A stretch of DNA of 64,000 nt from a bacterium endosymbiont of Escarpia laminata (GCA_003660235.1 QGON01000054.1:1-64000); one strand, 5' to 3'. Shown: positions 52,586 to 61,391, numbered from the stretch's first letter. The notes: generated by a model not told the origin, from the letters alone. Program-made: numbers and translations.

Positions 52586-53289
52586 ATGAAGAGCGACTAT
52601 GTGCCGATAGCTTGTTTGCTGCATGAGCAGTTTGAATATGCGGTACTCAAAAGGGCCTGGCTTGAGCTGGTTTGGCGGGATGAAATGGGGTTGGAGTTGC
52701 ACGGCAAGGTGCGCCCGGAGGATTTCGAACGCCTGCGCTTGGCGGCGATTGACGAATTCATCGAGAGTGCCCCGGAGGAGCGCCGGCAGCGACTGCGTTG
52801 TCTGCAGTGGCGTATCGACCAGGAGCGCCGCAACCGCTGCCAGCCATGGAGAGCGAAGCGAAGGCTGGTAGTCCCCGGTAGCCGCGAGGCCGCACTGCTT
52901 ACCCGGCGTGCCTTGCGCCAGAGGGGAAGCAAAGTAGGCATCCGAGCGCGGCGTCCAGTCATCGGGAGCTGGCAACGGAGCGGCAACGAGCTTGCGAGGT
53001 TGTCGCGTAGTGCCAGTGACCGGGACGGCCGGGGCACAAACAGGTTGTCGAAGGCCGAGTCGATTTTGGGGACTGGGATGTCCCAAAATCTATCACGAGG
53101 TCGAAGACTCACTTGCGTACCCCGTTGAGTGCCTGCCTGCATATATCCCGTATGATGTGGGAGCAACTTCACGGGGAGTTTGGTCTGCTCGCAAGAATCA
53201 GTGGATTGAAGGACAAACCCTGGACAGATGCGAAGGAGGGGCCTTGCTCTGCCAAAGTGATCGATTTCAGGGCATCCGGCGGGCACTGA
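52586..53289 (+). pseudogene. DUF3135-family gene interrupted by the 281-bp element
   Basis: ATG 52586 is preceded by GGAGG. The first 83 codons include GKVRPEDFERLRLAAIDEFI and LRCLQWRIDQERRN, the hallmark of DUF3135 proteins. The element starts at 52835. After it, 53116-53289 encodes RTPLSACLHISRMMWEQLHG and continues to a TGA, the usual C-terminal half of the family. Joining 52834 to 53116 restores one frame of 140 aa (ERRN-RTPLSACL) with no base gained or lost. As it stands, the frame runs into the element and gives a fused product without the conserved MMWE region. Function of the family is unknown. Confidence 0.87.
52835..53115 (+). mobile_element. 281-bp element, copy E (inside a DUF3135 gene)
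   Basis: Same orientation, length and sequence as copies A and C. Left flank CGCCGCAAC, right flank CGTACCCC; no duplicated bases beyond chance. The host reading frame rejoins exactly when it is removed, as for copy B. Confidence 0.93.
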
Positions 53290-53420
53290 ATCACCTCCTC
53301 TGCATCGCAAGTCCAGCGCGGCAATAGAATGCTTGCCTATAGCGCCGTTTTCTTATATAATTACGTGCCTTCTCCGCCCAGTATGGCGGTAATTTATAGT
53401 TTCTAGATAGCGGGTCTGAC

Positions 53421-53624
53421 ATGAAAGCGGATATCCATCCTAAGTACAATGAGGTCAAGGTCGTTTGCAGTTGCGGTAGCGAGTTCGTTACCCGTTCCAC
53501 CTTGGGTAAGGAAGAGCTGCACGTCGAAGTCTGTTCTGCCTGCCATCCTTTCTACACCGGCAAGCAGAAGATCCTCGATACTGCCGGTCGTGTCGATAAG
53601 TTTCGTAAGAAATACAACCGTTAA
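53421..53624 (+). CDS. rpmE: 50S ribosomal protein L31
   Basis: A 67-residue L31 of the zinc-binding (C+) type: [20 protein letters not shown] with Cys at 16 and 18, and [16 protein letters not shown] with Cys at about 38 and 41. The four cysteines form the zinc site, so this is the zinc-replete paralogue. An intrinsic terminator lies 74 bp downstream, inside the next gene. Confidence 0.97.
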   Translation: MKADIHPKYNEVKVVCSCGSEFVTRSTLGKEELHVEVCSACHPFYTGKQKILDTAGRVDKFRKKYNR

Positions 53625-53685
53625 TCTCGCCGCCCTGCCCGCTCCGCGATCTGTGATCGCGCATCGGGCGGATCAACCGAGGCAG

Positions 53686-54468
53686 ATGAGAGTAAAAAGG
53701 CTCCGCAATGCGGGGCCTTTTTTGTTGTTGCTCTTTCTGGCGTTGCTGTTCAGCAGCGCTGTCGATGCTTCCTGCCCTTCCCTGGGCAGTGGCGAGTTAT
53801 TCGAAGTGGCGGAGATTTTCGATGGAGATACTCTGCTGCTGTCCGATGGCCGCAGGATTCGCTTGATCGGTATCAATACCCCGGAAACAGGTTGGGAGGA
53901 AAAACCCGACGAACCTCATGCCAAGGCTGCAAAGAGACGGCTTGAGCGGCTGGTCTCCGATTCCGGTAAGCGGATTCGCCTGGAGAAGGGGCATCAACAA
54001 AAGGATCGCTACCGACGGATTCTGGCCCACGTTTATAGCCAGAATGGAAAAAATCTTATTGAGGCAATGTTGCAGGATGGTGCGGGTTTCCAGATCGTCT
54101 TCCCCCCGAACCTGAACCACCTGCAATGTTATAGGGCGGCAGAAAGCCGGGCACGTGCTGCTGGACGGGGTGTTTGGGCCGATGCGCCGGTCATCGAGGC
54201 GGTTGGGCTGGCGCGCTCAGTCGAAGGGTTTCGACTACTGAGTGGCCGGATTGAATCGGTGGAAAAGAGTCGCCGATCTTTCTGGTTGAAGATTGCCGGG
54301 GTGAAGTTGCGCGTCGACCGCTCGGATCTCGGCCACTTCAAGGAAGGGCAGCTGGAAAGTCTGGTGGGTCAGCGTGTTGAAGTGCGAGGTTGGATCCGGT
54401 TTTATAAGGGGAGCCAGCGTATACGAATCCGGCATCCGTCGGCCATCAGAAAGCTTGATGCAAAATAG
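53686..54468 (+). CDS. Secreted thermonuclease-family nuclease
   Basis: A 260-residue protein from ATG 53686, preceded by GAGG. The N-terminal signal peptide (MRVKRLRNAGPFLLLLFLAL … SAVDAS) is followed by an SNase-like OB domain: FDGDTLLLSDGRRIRLIGIN with the metal-site Asp and the catalytic Arg, then TPETGWEEKPDEPHAKAAKR and DRYRRILAHVYSQNGKNLIE. A C-terminal OB-like domain (about 180-260) reads LLSGRIESVEKSRRSFWLKI. It probably degrades extracellular or periplasmic nucleic acid. The 5' codons coincide with a terminator hairpin. Confidence 0.9.
   Translation: MRVKRLRNAGPFLLLLFLALLFSSAVDASCPSLGSGELFEVAEIFDGDTLLLSDGRRIRLIGINTPETGWEEKPDEPHAKAAKRRLERLVSDSGKRIRLEKGHQQKDRYRRILAHVYSQNGKNLIEAMLQDGAGFQIVFPPNLNHLQCYRAAESRARAAGRGVWADAPVIEAVGLARSVEGFRLLSGRIESVEKSRRSFWLKIAGVKLRVDRSDLGHFKEGQLESLVGQRVEVRGWIRFYKGSQRIRIRHPSAIRKLDAK
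53699..53723 (+). terminator. rpmE terminator embedded in the nuclease gene start
   Basis: GGCTCCGC pairs with GCGGGGCC (one T-G pair) around AAT, followed by six T, a strong intrinsic terminator shape. It lies 14-38 bases inside the coding region of the nuclease, encoding part of its signal peptide (RLRNAGPFLL). Confidence 0.82.
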
Positions 54469-54473
54469 GAGGG

Positions 54474-54563
54474 GCAGGCCCGATCAAGCGCAGCGGATCG
54501 GGCATTTCAGAAGTGGGTAAAATCCATGGGCTTGCCGGTTCCGCTACGCTTGAACCGGCCTAC
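54474..54563. repeat. REP-like double hairpin, family 2, copy 2
   Basis: Close copy of 14531-14619: GGCCCGATCAAGCGCAGCGG at the left and CCGGTTCCGCTACGCTTGAA...CCGGCCTAC at the right. It follows the nuclease stop by a few bases, and its right end overlaps the stop codon of the small gene at 54560. Confidence 0.82.
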
Positions 54564-54763
54564 ACGCTTCGTTTGATGGAAGCGGCTGGAACCGCCGTAT
54601 CGCAACCATCCTGAGTGGAGCAGCTTCCCTGCTGCTTGCAGGCCCCGCAACCCACCTTGTAACCCTTATATTCGGGATCCTGCCGTGACAGCCAGCCCTG
54701 AAACAGCACCCAGCCGCCGCACAGCAGCATCAATCCCAGGAGTGAAAGTATATGGATGAGCAT
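54560..54763 (-). CDS. Small Cys-rich membrane protein after rnfA
   Basis: A 67-residue protein with one N-terminal membrane helix (MLIHILSLLGLMLLCGGWVL) and a cysteine-rich tail: VGCGACKQQGSC and TQDGCDTA. I do not recognise a named family. The helix-plus-cysteine layout is similar in concept to NqrM, which helps mature the related Na+-NQR complex, so a role in Rnf assembly is possible (inference). It lies 12 bp after rnfA on the same strand, where rnfB would stand in a CDGEAB-type operon. Its stop codon (TAG) is inside a REP element. Confidence 0.7.
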   Translation of the reverse strand: MLIHILSLLGLMLLCGGWVLFQGWLSRQDPEYKGYKVGCGACKQQGSCSTQDGCDTAVPAASIKRSV

Positions 54764-54775
54764 CGGTAACCCTCC

Positions 54776-55354
54776 TCAGGTTGAGCTGAACAGCCCGGCA
54801 AACCCCATGAATGCCATGGAGAGGATGCCGGCAATGATCAGGTTCATGGCGGTGCCGCGCACCAGCACGGGCATGTCGATGATTTCGGTCTCCTCCCGCA
54901 GTCCCGCCATCAGAACCATCGCCAGGGTGAAACCGGCGCCGGCGCCGAGGGCGAAGACCATGCCTTCGGCGAAGCCGTAACCCCGGTTGGTGGCAAAGAT
55001 TGCGAGTCCCAGAATGGCGCAGTTGGTGGTGATCAACGGCAGAAAGATGCCCAGTGCCTTGAACAGGGCGGGGCTGAGCTTCTTGATTGCCATCTCGATA
55101 AACTGCACCGTGGAGGCGATGACGACGATGAAACTGATCAGTCGCAGGTAGGGGGCATGGGTCAGCACATAGGCGTTGAGGAACCAGGAACAGAGCGCGG
55201 TGATGAGCAGCACGAAGGTGGTGGCCAGCCCCAGCCGGAATGAGGTTTCGAGTCTCCCGGAGACGCCGAGAAAGGGACAGAGCCCAAGAAAGTAGGCCAG
55301 CACAAAGTTGTTGACCAACATGGCGCTGACGAAGATCCAGATCAGATTATCCAT
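54776..55354 (-). CDS. rnfA: Rnf complex subunit RnfA
   Basis: A 192-residue, six-helix membrane subunit. The conserved cysteines for the intramembrane iron-sulfur cluster are in YFLGLCPFLGVS (about 26) and LITTNCAILGLA (about 112). Rnf couples electron flow between ferredoxin and NAD to ion transport. It starts 6 bp after rnfE. Confidence 0.96.
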   Translation of the reverse strand: MDNLIWIFVSAMLVNNFVLAYFLGLCPFLGVSGRLETSFRLGLATTFVLLITALCSWFLNAYVLTHAPYLRLISFIVVIASTVQFIEMAIKKLSPALFKALGIFLPLITTNCAILGLAIFATNRGYGFAEGMVFALGAGAGFTLAMVLMAGLREETEIIDMPVLVRGTAMNLIIAGILSMAFMGFAGLFSST

Positions 55355-55360
55355 GTGTGC

Positions 55361-56017
55361 TTACCCCCTGGCCTGTTCTGCGGCAACAACCTGTTGCAGA
55401 AACCGGGCTTTGCGCTCGGTAACCCAGTTGAAGAAGAGCAGGATCAGACCGAGGGTGATGAAGCCGCCCGGCGGCAGGATCATGATGACCCAGGGTTCAA
55501 ACCCCGCGCCAAACAGATCGATGCCGAAGAGGCTGCCGTTGCCCAGGATCTCGCGTACGCTGCCCAGTGCAAAGAGGGCGATGAGAAAACCGGCGGACAT
55601 GCCGATGGCGTCCATCACGGCGAAACCCACCGTGTGCTTGGCGGCAAATGCCTCCTGGCGGCCGAGGATCATGCAGTTGGCCACGATCAGCGGGATAAAG
55701 GCCCCCAGCTCCTTGTGGATGGCGGGAAACACAGCCAGCAGGGCGTAGTCGATCACCGTCACGAAGGTGGCGATGATGACGATATAGAGGGAGATCCGCA
55801 CCTGTTTCGGGATCAGGTTCTTGAAGGCGGAGACCAAGGCGCTGGAGCCAACCAATACGAACAGGGTGGCGAGTCCCATCGCCAGCGCGTTGATGGCGGA
55901 GTTGGTGACCGCCAGCATCGGGCACATGCCGAGCACCTGTACAAAGACGGGGTTGTCCCGCCAGAGGCCTTTCATCATCTCCTGTACTGCGGAGGGGTCT
56001 TTGATGTTGATTGCCAT
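55361..56017 (-). CDS. rnfE: Rnf complex subunit RnfE
   Basis: A 218-residue membrane subunit, inverted-topology partner of RnfA. The corresponding cysteines are in QVLGMCPMLAVTNSA (about 31) and LIVANCMILGRQEAFA (about 112). It lies between rnfG (51 bp) and rnfA (6 bp). Confidence 0.96.
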   Translation of the reverse strand: MAINIKDPSAVQEMMKGLWRDNPVFVQVLGMCPMLAVTNSAINALAMGLATLFVLVGSSALVSAFKNLIPKQVRISLYIVIIATFVTVIDYALLAVFPAIHKELGAFIPLIVANCMILGRQEAFAAKHTVGFAVMDAIGMSAGFLIALFALGSVREILGNGSLFGIDLFGAGFEPWVIMILPPGGFITLGLILLFFNWVTERKARFLQQVVAAEQARG

Positions 56018-56067
56018 AATTGATGTCTCAATAATTACCAGGGATAAAGGGGGAAGGAATGTTCCCC

Positions 56068-56742
56068 TTAACCTTCGTCCTTAGTTTTTTTGCTTTCCAG
56101 TTTCGGCTCATTGCCTGGGGCTGGCAGCCGGTCTTCCCAGCGTACGCGGGCCTCGTTGATGATCCTCACCACCGCCTTGGCGGAGATGGTGGCGCCGGTG
56201 ATGGAGTCGATCTCATAGGGGGTGGATTTGGTGCCCTTCTTGACGGCCTTTATCTCGGGGTCGACGGAGAGATCATCAAAGTTAGCGACAAAGGCCATGT
56301 CTTTGAAGATTTTGTCCCCCAAACCTGGGGTTTCCCGGCTCTCCAGGATCTCCATGCCGACGATCTTGCGCTGCTCCGGCAGGTAGCCATAAAGGACGCG
56401 GATGGTGTCCTGAAATCCTGGGCCAGCACCCTCCACGGCATAGCCTACGAACTGGCCTTGACTGCCATAACCGCCATAGATCGTATCCTCATCGGCACCT
56501 TTTTCAGTGCGCACCCGCAGTTTGCCGTTGTCGAACTGCAGTTTCTGCATGGTGGAGACGTTCGGCAGCACCTTGAAAACAGCCTCTCGCAACTCACGGG
56601 CCTTATTGGCGGTGATGGTGGGCAGGGTCGCCTCGTAGATGCTGATGATGATGATGCCGGAGATCAGGCCGGCAAAGGCCAGTGAGAGGGCCAGTTTGGT
56701 GGAGCTGGGCTCCTGTTCCAGGGATCGCAGTTCGATGGTCAT
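56068..56742 (-). CDS. rnfG: Rnf complex subunit RnfG (FMN-binding)
   Basis: A 224-residue subunit with one N-terminal membrane helix (LALSLAFAGLISGIIIISIY) and a periplasmic FMN-binding domain. The covalent flavin site is DSITGATISAKAVVRII near residue 180, where the Thr of GATI is expected to carry FMN. The start overlaps the rnfD stop by 4 bp (ATGA). Delivery of FMN would need ApbE, not seen here. Confidence 0.95.
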   Translation of the reverse strand: MTIELRSLEQEPSSTKLALSLAFAGLISGIIIISIYEATLPTITANKARELREAVFKVLPNVSTMQKLQFDNGKLRVRTEKGADEDTIYGGYGSQGQFVGYAVEGAGPGFQDTIRVLYGYLPEQRKIVGMEILESRETPGLGDKIFKDMAFVANFDDLSVDPEIKAVKKGTKSTPYEIDSITGATISAKAVVRIINEARVRWEDRLPAPGNEPKLESKKTKDEG

Positions 56743-57758
56743 GCCTTTTTCACTCCCCGTCCAAATACCCGGGGTTGGGTATAGCGATCAATGAGTGGGG
56801 TGGCGGCATTCATCAGCAGAATGGCGTACATCATGCCCTCCGGCATGCCGCCGAAGACGCGGATCAGAACTACCAGAAAACCGATGCCGGCACCAAATAT
56901 CCAACTGCCTCTGGGGGTGAGCGGTGAGGTGACCGGGTCGGTCGCCATGTAGATCGCCCCAAGCATCATGCCGCCGGAGAAGAGGGTGAAGAGTGGGCTG
57001 GGAAAACGTTCGGCATCGACCGCAAACAGGATACCGGAGAAGATGCAAGCGGTGAGAAAGATGCTGGCGGGGATGCGCCAGTCGAGGTCGCGGCGGAACC
57101 AGAGCCAGAGTCCGCCGAGCAGCAACAGCAGACTGCTGGTTTCACCCAAGGAGCCGGCGGTGTTGCCGATAAAGAGGCTGGAAATGGCGGTGCCCTCATA
57201 TTCGAACTTCATCAAACCGAGGGGGCTGGCGCCACTCATGGTATCCCAGGTGGCCTGCATGAAGGGGGCAGCCAGGGTGCTGGAGTAGAGGTCGAAAAAG
57301 TGTTCCGGACCCTGCGCCGCATACCAGGTGGTCATGGCAATGGGAAAGGTGCCGAGCAGGAAGGCGCGCCCCACCAGCGCCGGATTGAAGAGGTTGTTAC
57401 CCAGTCCGCCCCAGATCACCTTGCCGAGGCCGATGGCCACCACGCCGCCGAGAAAGGCCATCCAGATCGGCAAAGCCGGTGGCAGGGTCAATCCGAGCAG
57501 CAGGCCGGTGAGCGCGGCGCTGCCGTCGCCCAGTGCCGTGGTCCGGGTTTGCGCCGGAGTGAACGCCCACTCTGTGGCGACTGCACCGATGATCGAGGCG
57601 AGCAGAACCAGCAGGGCGCTGAGGCCGAAAAACCAGAGACCGGCCAGGGTGGCAGGCAGCAGAGCGTACCAGACATCGCGCATCGCCTGGGGCGTGGTCA
57701 TGCCCTGCACCAGCAACGGTGCAGGTTGAACCATGAGACTTGGGTCTTTCTTCTTCAT
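56739..57758 (-). CDS. rnfD: Rnf complex subunit RnfD
   Basis: A 339-residue membrane subunit from ATG 57758 (MKKKDPSLMVQPAPLL). The upstream open frame is made of heptad repeats and is not coding. About ten membrane segments. GNNLFNPALVGRAFLLGTFP and the flavin-attachment region are present. The latter reads MSGASPLG where most RnfD/NqrB proteins have SGAT, so Ser replaces the flavinylated Thr (codon AGC). No good ribosome site precedes the start; a repeat array abuts it. Confidence 0.93.
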   Translation of the reverse strand: MKKKDPSLMVQPAPLLVQGMTTPQAMRDVWYALLPATLAGLWFFGLSALLVLLASIIGAVATEWAFTPAQTRTTALGDGSAALTGLLLGLTLPPALPIWMAFLGGVVAIGLGKVIWGGLGNNLFNPALVGRAFLLGTFPIAMTTWYAAQGPEHFFDLYSSTLAAPFMQATWDTMSGASPLGLMKFEYEGTAISSLFIGNTAGSLGETSSLLLLLGGLWLWFRRDLDWRIPASIFLTACIFSGILFAVDAERFPSPLFTLFSGGMMLGAIYMATDPVTSPLTPRGSWIFGAGIGFLVVLIRVFGGMPEGMMYAILLMNAATPLIDRYTQPRVFGRGVKKA

Positions 57759-57765
57759 GTTTTTT

Positions 57766-57830
57766 AAGGCAAAAGGCGAAAGGTTAAAGGCGAAAGGCGG
57801 CCGTACCACCGGATAAGCCAAACGTTGTCG
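57766..57830. repeat. Heptad-repeat element, copy 3
   Basis: Five units (AAGGCAA, AAGGCGA, AAGGTTA, AAGGCGA, AAGGCGG) at 57766-57800 are followed by GGCCGTACCACCGGATAAGC and CAAACGTTGTCG. The latter is the box shared with copy 4 (61431) and copy 1. It begins 8 bp upstream of the rnfD start codon. No opposite-sense heptads were found on the far side. Confidence 0.75.
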
Positions 57831-57871
57831 TTTTTAAAGTTCATAAAATAACGTCACTGATAAATCAATGC

Positions 57872-58023
57872 AGGTCGGGTTAGTCGCGCGGCAGCACAAG
57901 ACTGGAATACGGCGCGGTGCCTTGCGTGCGGCGTAACCCGACGATCCGATGTTGGGTTACGATGCGCAGGATGTTTTGCGGCAAAATGAAAGTTTGCCGC
58001 TATGCGCATCTAACCCAACCTAC
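57872..58023. repeat. REP-like double hairpin, family 3, copy 2
   Basis: AGGTCGGGTTAGTCGCGCGG at the left and GCATCTAACCCAACCTAC at the right, with inner GCGTAACCCGACGATCC and TGTTGGGTTACGATGCGC. It is related to 29745-29898. It ends 17 bp from the rnfC stop, between rnfC and rnfD. Confidence 0.75.
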
Positions 58024-58039
58024 AAAATAACTACATGTT

Positions 58040-59389
58040 TTAGCCGTTCGCCCTCTTATGCTGCTGCCGTAAGTTATCCTTTGCCGTGCGGATATGCTGC
58101 ACGATCGGTATCCCTGAGGGACAGGCGTAGGTGCAAGCGCCGCACTCCACGCAGTCGGTGACGTTCAAGGCGTTCATCTGATCGAACAGCCGCGCCTTGG
58201 CGAGCCGGGCAAAACGCGACGGATTGAGGAAATAGGGACAGGCCTCGAGACAGCGTCCGCAGTGGATACAGGGGTATTCGCGGGGGCGTCCGGTTTCGGC
58301 AGCAGTGAAGGCGAGAATGCCGGAGGTGCCCTTCAGCACCGGCACGTCCAGACTGGCGATGGGCGCGCCCATCATCGGTCCGCCGGAGATCACCTCACGG
58401 GTGTCATCGCTCAGGCCGCCGCAGAATTTCAATACCTCCCGGATGGGGGTGCCCAATGGAACGGTCAGGTTTGCGGGGTAGTGGATGCCTGGTCCGGAGA
58501 CAGTGACTACCCGCTCCATCAGCGGGCGGCCCAGATCGAACCACTCTGCGACAGCCACCACAGTGCCGACATTGTTGACCACGATACCGCAATCCCTGGG
58601 CAGCTGCCCGGCAGGGATCTCGATGCCGTAGGTCGCCTTGATCAGCATCTTCTCGGCACCCTGGGGGTATTTCATCGGCAACCCAACCACTTCAATGGGC
58701 TCGTTGCCGATGGTTTGGCGCAGAATCTCGATGGCGTCGGGTTTGTTGTCCTCCACCCCGATGGTGGCCTTTTCCGCCCCCAGTTTGCGGCGGATGATCT
58801 CCGCGCCCCGCACCACCGATTCGGGGCGCTCCACCATCAGCCGATGGTCGGTGGTCAGGTAGGGTTCGCACTCGGCACCGTTGATCAGCAGATTGCTGAT
58901 CTTCTGTCCTTCCGGGATGGCGTACTTTACATGGGCCGGGAAAGCGGCACCGCCCATGCCCACGATGCCTGCCTTCTGCACCTCGGCAATGAAGCCATCC
59001 ATGGAGAGGGACTCCCAGTCGATGGCCGGGCGGGGTTGAAACTGCTGGGTAGCGTAGGGGTCAGCCTCGATCTCGATGGCTGGTTTGAAGGAGCCGTCCG
59101 TATAGCGGTGGGGCTCGATACCCACCACTTTGCCGGTGACGGGGCTGTGCAGGGCGGTGGACATGAAGGCGCCGGGTTCGGCGATCAGTTGCCCCCGGGC
59201 GACCGTATCACCCTTCTTCACCACCGGCTTGGCAGGTACCCCAATATGCTGTCCCAAGGGCATCACATAGCGGGAAACAAAGGGTACGCGTTGCACCGGC
59301 AGGTCAACCGTCTGCTCCTTGAGAGGATCAGGATGGACGCCGTGCCGGAAAGTCGGGCGAAGATTCAGTAATGAGTTGAGCAGTGACAT
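58040..59389 (-). CDS. rnfC: Rnf complex subunit RnfC
   Basis: A 449-residue subunit that carries the NADH/flavin-binding fold and two [4Fe-4S] clusters. [13 protein letters not shown] and [16 protein letters not shown] are conserved. The cluster motifs are [12 protein letters not shown] (374-385) and [12 protein letters not shown] (413-424). The long C-terminal extension of E. coli RsxC is absent. It is the first gene of the operon, but about 280 bp of repeats separate it from rnfD. Confidence 0.96.
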   Translation of the reverse strand: MSLLNSLLNLRPTFRHGVHPDPLKEQTVDLPVQRVPFVSRYVMPLGQHIGVPAKPVVKKGDTVARGQLIAEPGAFMSTALHSPVTGKVVGIEPHRYTDGSFKPAIEIEADPYATQQFQPRPAIDWESLSMDGFIAEVQKAGIVGMGGAAFPAHVKYAIPEGQKISNLLINGAECEPYLTTDHRLMVERPESVVRGAEIIRRKLGAEKATIGVEDNKPDAIEILRQTIGNEPIEVVGLPMKYPQGAEKMLIKATYGIEIPAGQLPRDCGIVVNNVGTVVAVAEWFDLGRPLMERVVTVSGPGIHYPANLTVPLGTPIREVLKFCGGLSDDTREVISGGPMMGAPIASLDVPVLKGTSGILAFTAAETGRPREYPCIHCGRCLEACPYFLNPSRFARLAKARLFDQMNALNVTDCVECGACTYACPSGIPIVQHIRTAKDNLRQQHKRANG

Positions 59390-59612
59390 TCTTCAGAAGC
59401 AGAGAAAAAATAGCCATCAAAGTCGCATAGTCTATCAAAAAACGGCCCCTGCCTGCCCCTACAAAATTCCAGCGAAATATGATCCCGGGAATCTGCTGCG
59501 CTATCTCTTGAGGGAGGTTACACTAATCCCGTTTTTCAATCAGGGCAGTAGACGTTTCAGCGCCACTGCCCATTACGATCAATTGCAGCGGCAGAGGCCG
59601 TTAGGAGCGGAG

Positions 59613-60734
59613 ATGACCAAATATATAGGGATACTGACCGCAGGTGGTGACAGCCCCGGCCTCAATGCAGCGATCCGTGGCGTCGGTAAGGCGGCCCAAG
59701 GTTATTACGACATGCAGATGATCGGTTTCATGGACGGCTTTCGTGGTCTGGTGGATAACCGCACCACCCGTTTGGACGGGGGTGTGCTCTCCGGCATCCT
59801 TACTCAGGGCGGCACCATCCTGGGCACCAGCCGGGACAAACCCCACCGCATGATGTTTGCGGGCAAGAAGCAGGACATGACAGATGTGATTGTGGAGAAC
59901 TATGCGGCGAATCACCTTGATGCGCTTGTCTGCCTGGGTGGCGGAGGGACCCAGAAGAACGCCCTGCAACTGATGGAGAAGGGGTTGAACATCATCACCC
60001 TGCCCAAGACTATCGATAATGATGTAGGCAAAACCGATACGACCTTCGGCTTCGACACCGCCTTGGGCATCGCCACTGAAGCCATCGACCGGCTTCACAG
60101 CACTGCCCACAGTCACCATCGGATCATCGTGGTGGAGATCATGGGACACCGGGCGGGCTGGCTCGCCTTGGGCGCCGGCATCGCAGGCGGGGCGGATGTG
60201 ATCCTGCTGCCGGAGATCCCTTACGATATCGAGAATGTAGCAGAGGCGATTCGCACCCGGGTGCGCAGCGGCAAGAACTTCAGTATTGTCGCCGTGGCGG
60301 AGGGTGCGCTGCCCAAAGATCAGGCGGTTTTGATGCGGGCCGCCGAGGCGCGCAAGGCGGCAGCGGTGGAGAAAAAGGAGCGAAAGAGCGCCAAAAAGGA
60401 GTTGGAGATGCTGCAGGCGGCCAACTCCAGCCATACGGTTACGCTTTCCCAGCAGCTGGAGGCGCTTACAGGATTGGAGTCCAGAGTCACCATACTGGGC
60501 CACCTTCAGCGGGGCGGCACCCCATCGGCCGCCGACCGCCTGCTTGCCACCCGGCTGGGTACCGCCTGTGCCGATCTAATTGAGCAGGGGGAGTTTGGGA
60601 TAATGGTGGCGGCCCGCGGCGAACTGGCGGTTCCCGTTCCGCTACAGGAGGTGGCGGGTAGTAAGAAGTTAGTGCCGATGGACCACCCTTGGGTGGAGAG
60701 CGCCCGCCGTGTCGGCACCAGTTTTGGGGATTGA
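59613..60734 (+). CDS. Phosphofructokinase with mixed ATP/PPi signature
   Basis: A 373-residue PFK, from ATG 59613 with AGGAG upstream. The phosphate loop is [16 protein letters not shown]. The catalytic segment is [20 protein letters not shown] (Asp135 as base), where Lys132 is the residue typical of pyrophosphate-dependent enzymes. However, the nucleotide-site motif normally GGDGS or GGDDS reads GGGGT (109-113). [20 protein letters not shown] and [14 protein letters not shown] are standard. A charged helical insert (about 240-275, [20 protein letters not shown]) is present. Phosphoryl donor is uncertain; PPi is plausible. Confidence 0.88.
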   Translation: MTKYIGILTAGGDSPGLNAAIRGVGKAAQGYYDMQMIGFMDGFRGLVDNRTTRLDGGVLSGILTQGGTILGTSRDKPHRMMFAGKKQDMTDVIVENYAANHLDALVCLGGGGTQKNALQLMEKGLNIITLPKTIDNDVGKTDTTFGFDTALGIATEAIDRLHSTAHSHHRIIVVEIMGHRAGWLALGAGIAGGADVILLPEIPYDIENVAEAIRTRVRSGKNFSIVAVAEGALPKDQAVLMRAAEARKAAAVEKKERKSAKKELEMLQAANSSHTVTLSQQLEALTGLESRVTILGHLQRGGTPSAADRLLATRLGTACADLIEQGEFGIMVAARGELAVPVPLQEVAGSKKLVPMDHPWVESARRVGTSFGD

Positions 60735-60754
60735 TTCCCCCCATGCCCCGGATT

Positions 60755-61384
60755 TTAAGTGGTGAGCGTGGTATCGAGGCAGTGACCGGTATTGCACTTT
60801 TGCAGCTGGTGGTTGGCAGCGCCAATCGTCTGTAAGCGGGATTCCAGCGTTTCCAGATCTGCTGCCGGTAACAGTTCAGGATGGACGGTGGTGCGGACCT
60901 CATAAGCCACGCCGCTGGCAACCAGCAGTTGCAGGCTCTCCCAGGCCTTCTCCCCGCTGCCCCTGACGCCGGGCAGGGTGGCGTAATTTTCCGCCAACGC
61001 CTTGATGTCCAGCCCCACCCAGTCGAGCAGGGACAGCAGTTCGGCCAGTCTTTCAGGGTAGACCCCGGCGCTGTGCAGGCCGATCTTGAACCCCATCGCT
61101 TTGACCTGTTCAATAGCAGGCTTGAGGGCGATTTGGAGGGAGGGTTCGCCGCCGCTGAAGACTACGGCGTCCAACAGTCCCTGACGCTGTTCAAGAAAGG
61201 CGATGATCTCATCCCACTCGATCAACGCAGGGTCGCTGCTTATGCGGGGCAACAGATGGCCATTGTGGCAGTAGCGGCAACGCCAGGGGCAGCCCTGGCA
61301 GAAGATGACCGCTGCCAGTTCCCTCGGATAGTCGATGGTGGTCATGGGAGTGAGGCCGCCGACCTGAAGCGTTGTTTGTTTCAT
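60755..61384 (-). CDS. nrdG: Anaerobic ribonucleotide reductase activating protein
   Basis: A 209-residue radical SAM activase. The cluster motif is CQGCPWRCRYCHNGHL near residue 29 (CxxxCxxC), followed by VVFSGGEPSLQ (SAM-binding GGE). It generates the glycyl radical on NrdD using SAM and reduced flavodoxin/ferredoxin. The family branch (with TPMTTIDYPRELAAVIFCQG) differs from E. coli NrdG but accompanies nrdD here. It is separated from nrdD by a heptad element. Confidence 0.92.
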   Translation of the reverse strand: MKQTTLQVGGLTPMTTIDYPRELAAVIFCQGCPWRCRYCHNGHLLPRISSDPALIEWDEIIAFLEQRQGLLDAVVFSGGEPSLQIALKPAIEQVKAMGFKIGLHSAGVYPERLAELLSLLDWVGLDIKALAENYATLPGVRGSGEKAWESLQLLVASGVAYEVRTTVHPELLPAADLETLESRLQTIGAANHQLQKCNTGHCLDTTLTT

Positions 61385-61391
61385 GATTAAT

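Noticed and set aside
53449-53685. Upstream extension of the nuclease frame across rpmE
   Set aside because: It is an out-of-phase shadow of rpmE; the signal peptide and GAGG site put the start at 53686.
57759-57821. N-terminal extension of RnfD (MAYPVVRPPFAFNLSPFALKN)
   Set aside because: It is encoded by the heptad array and has no counterpart in RnfD proteins.
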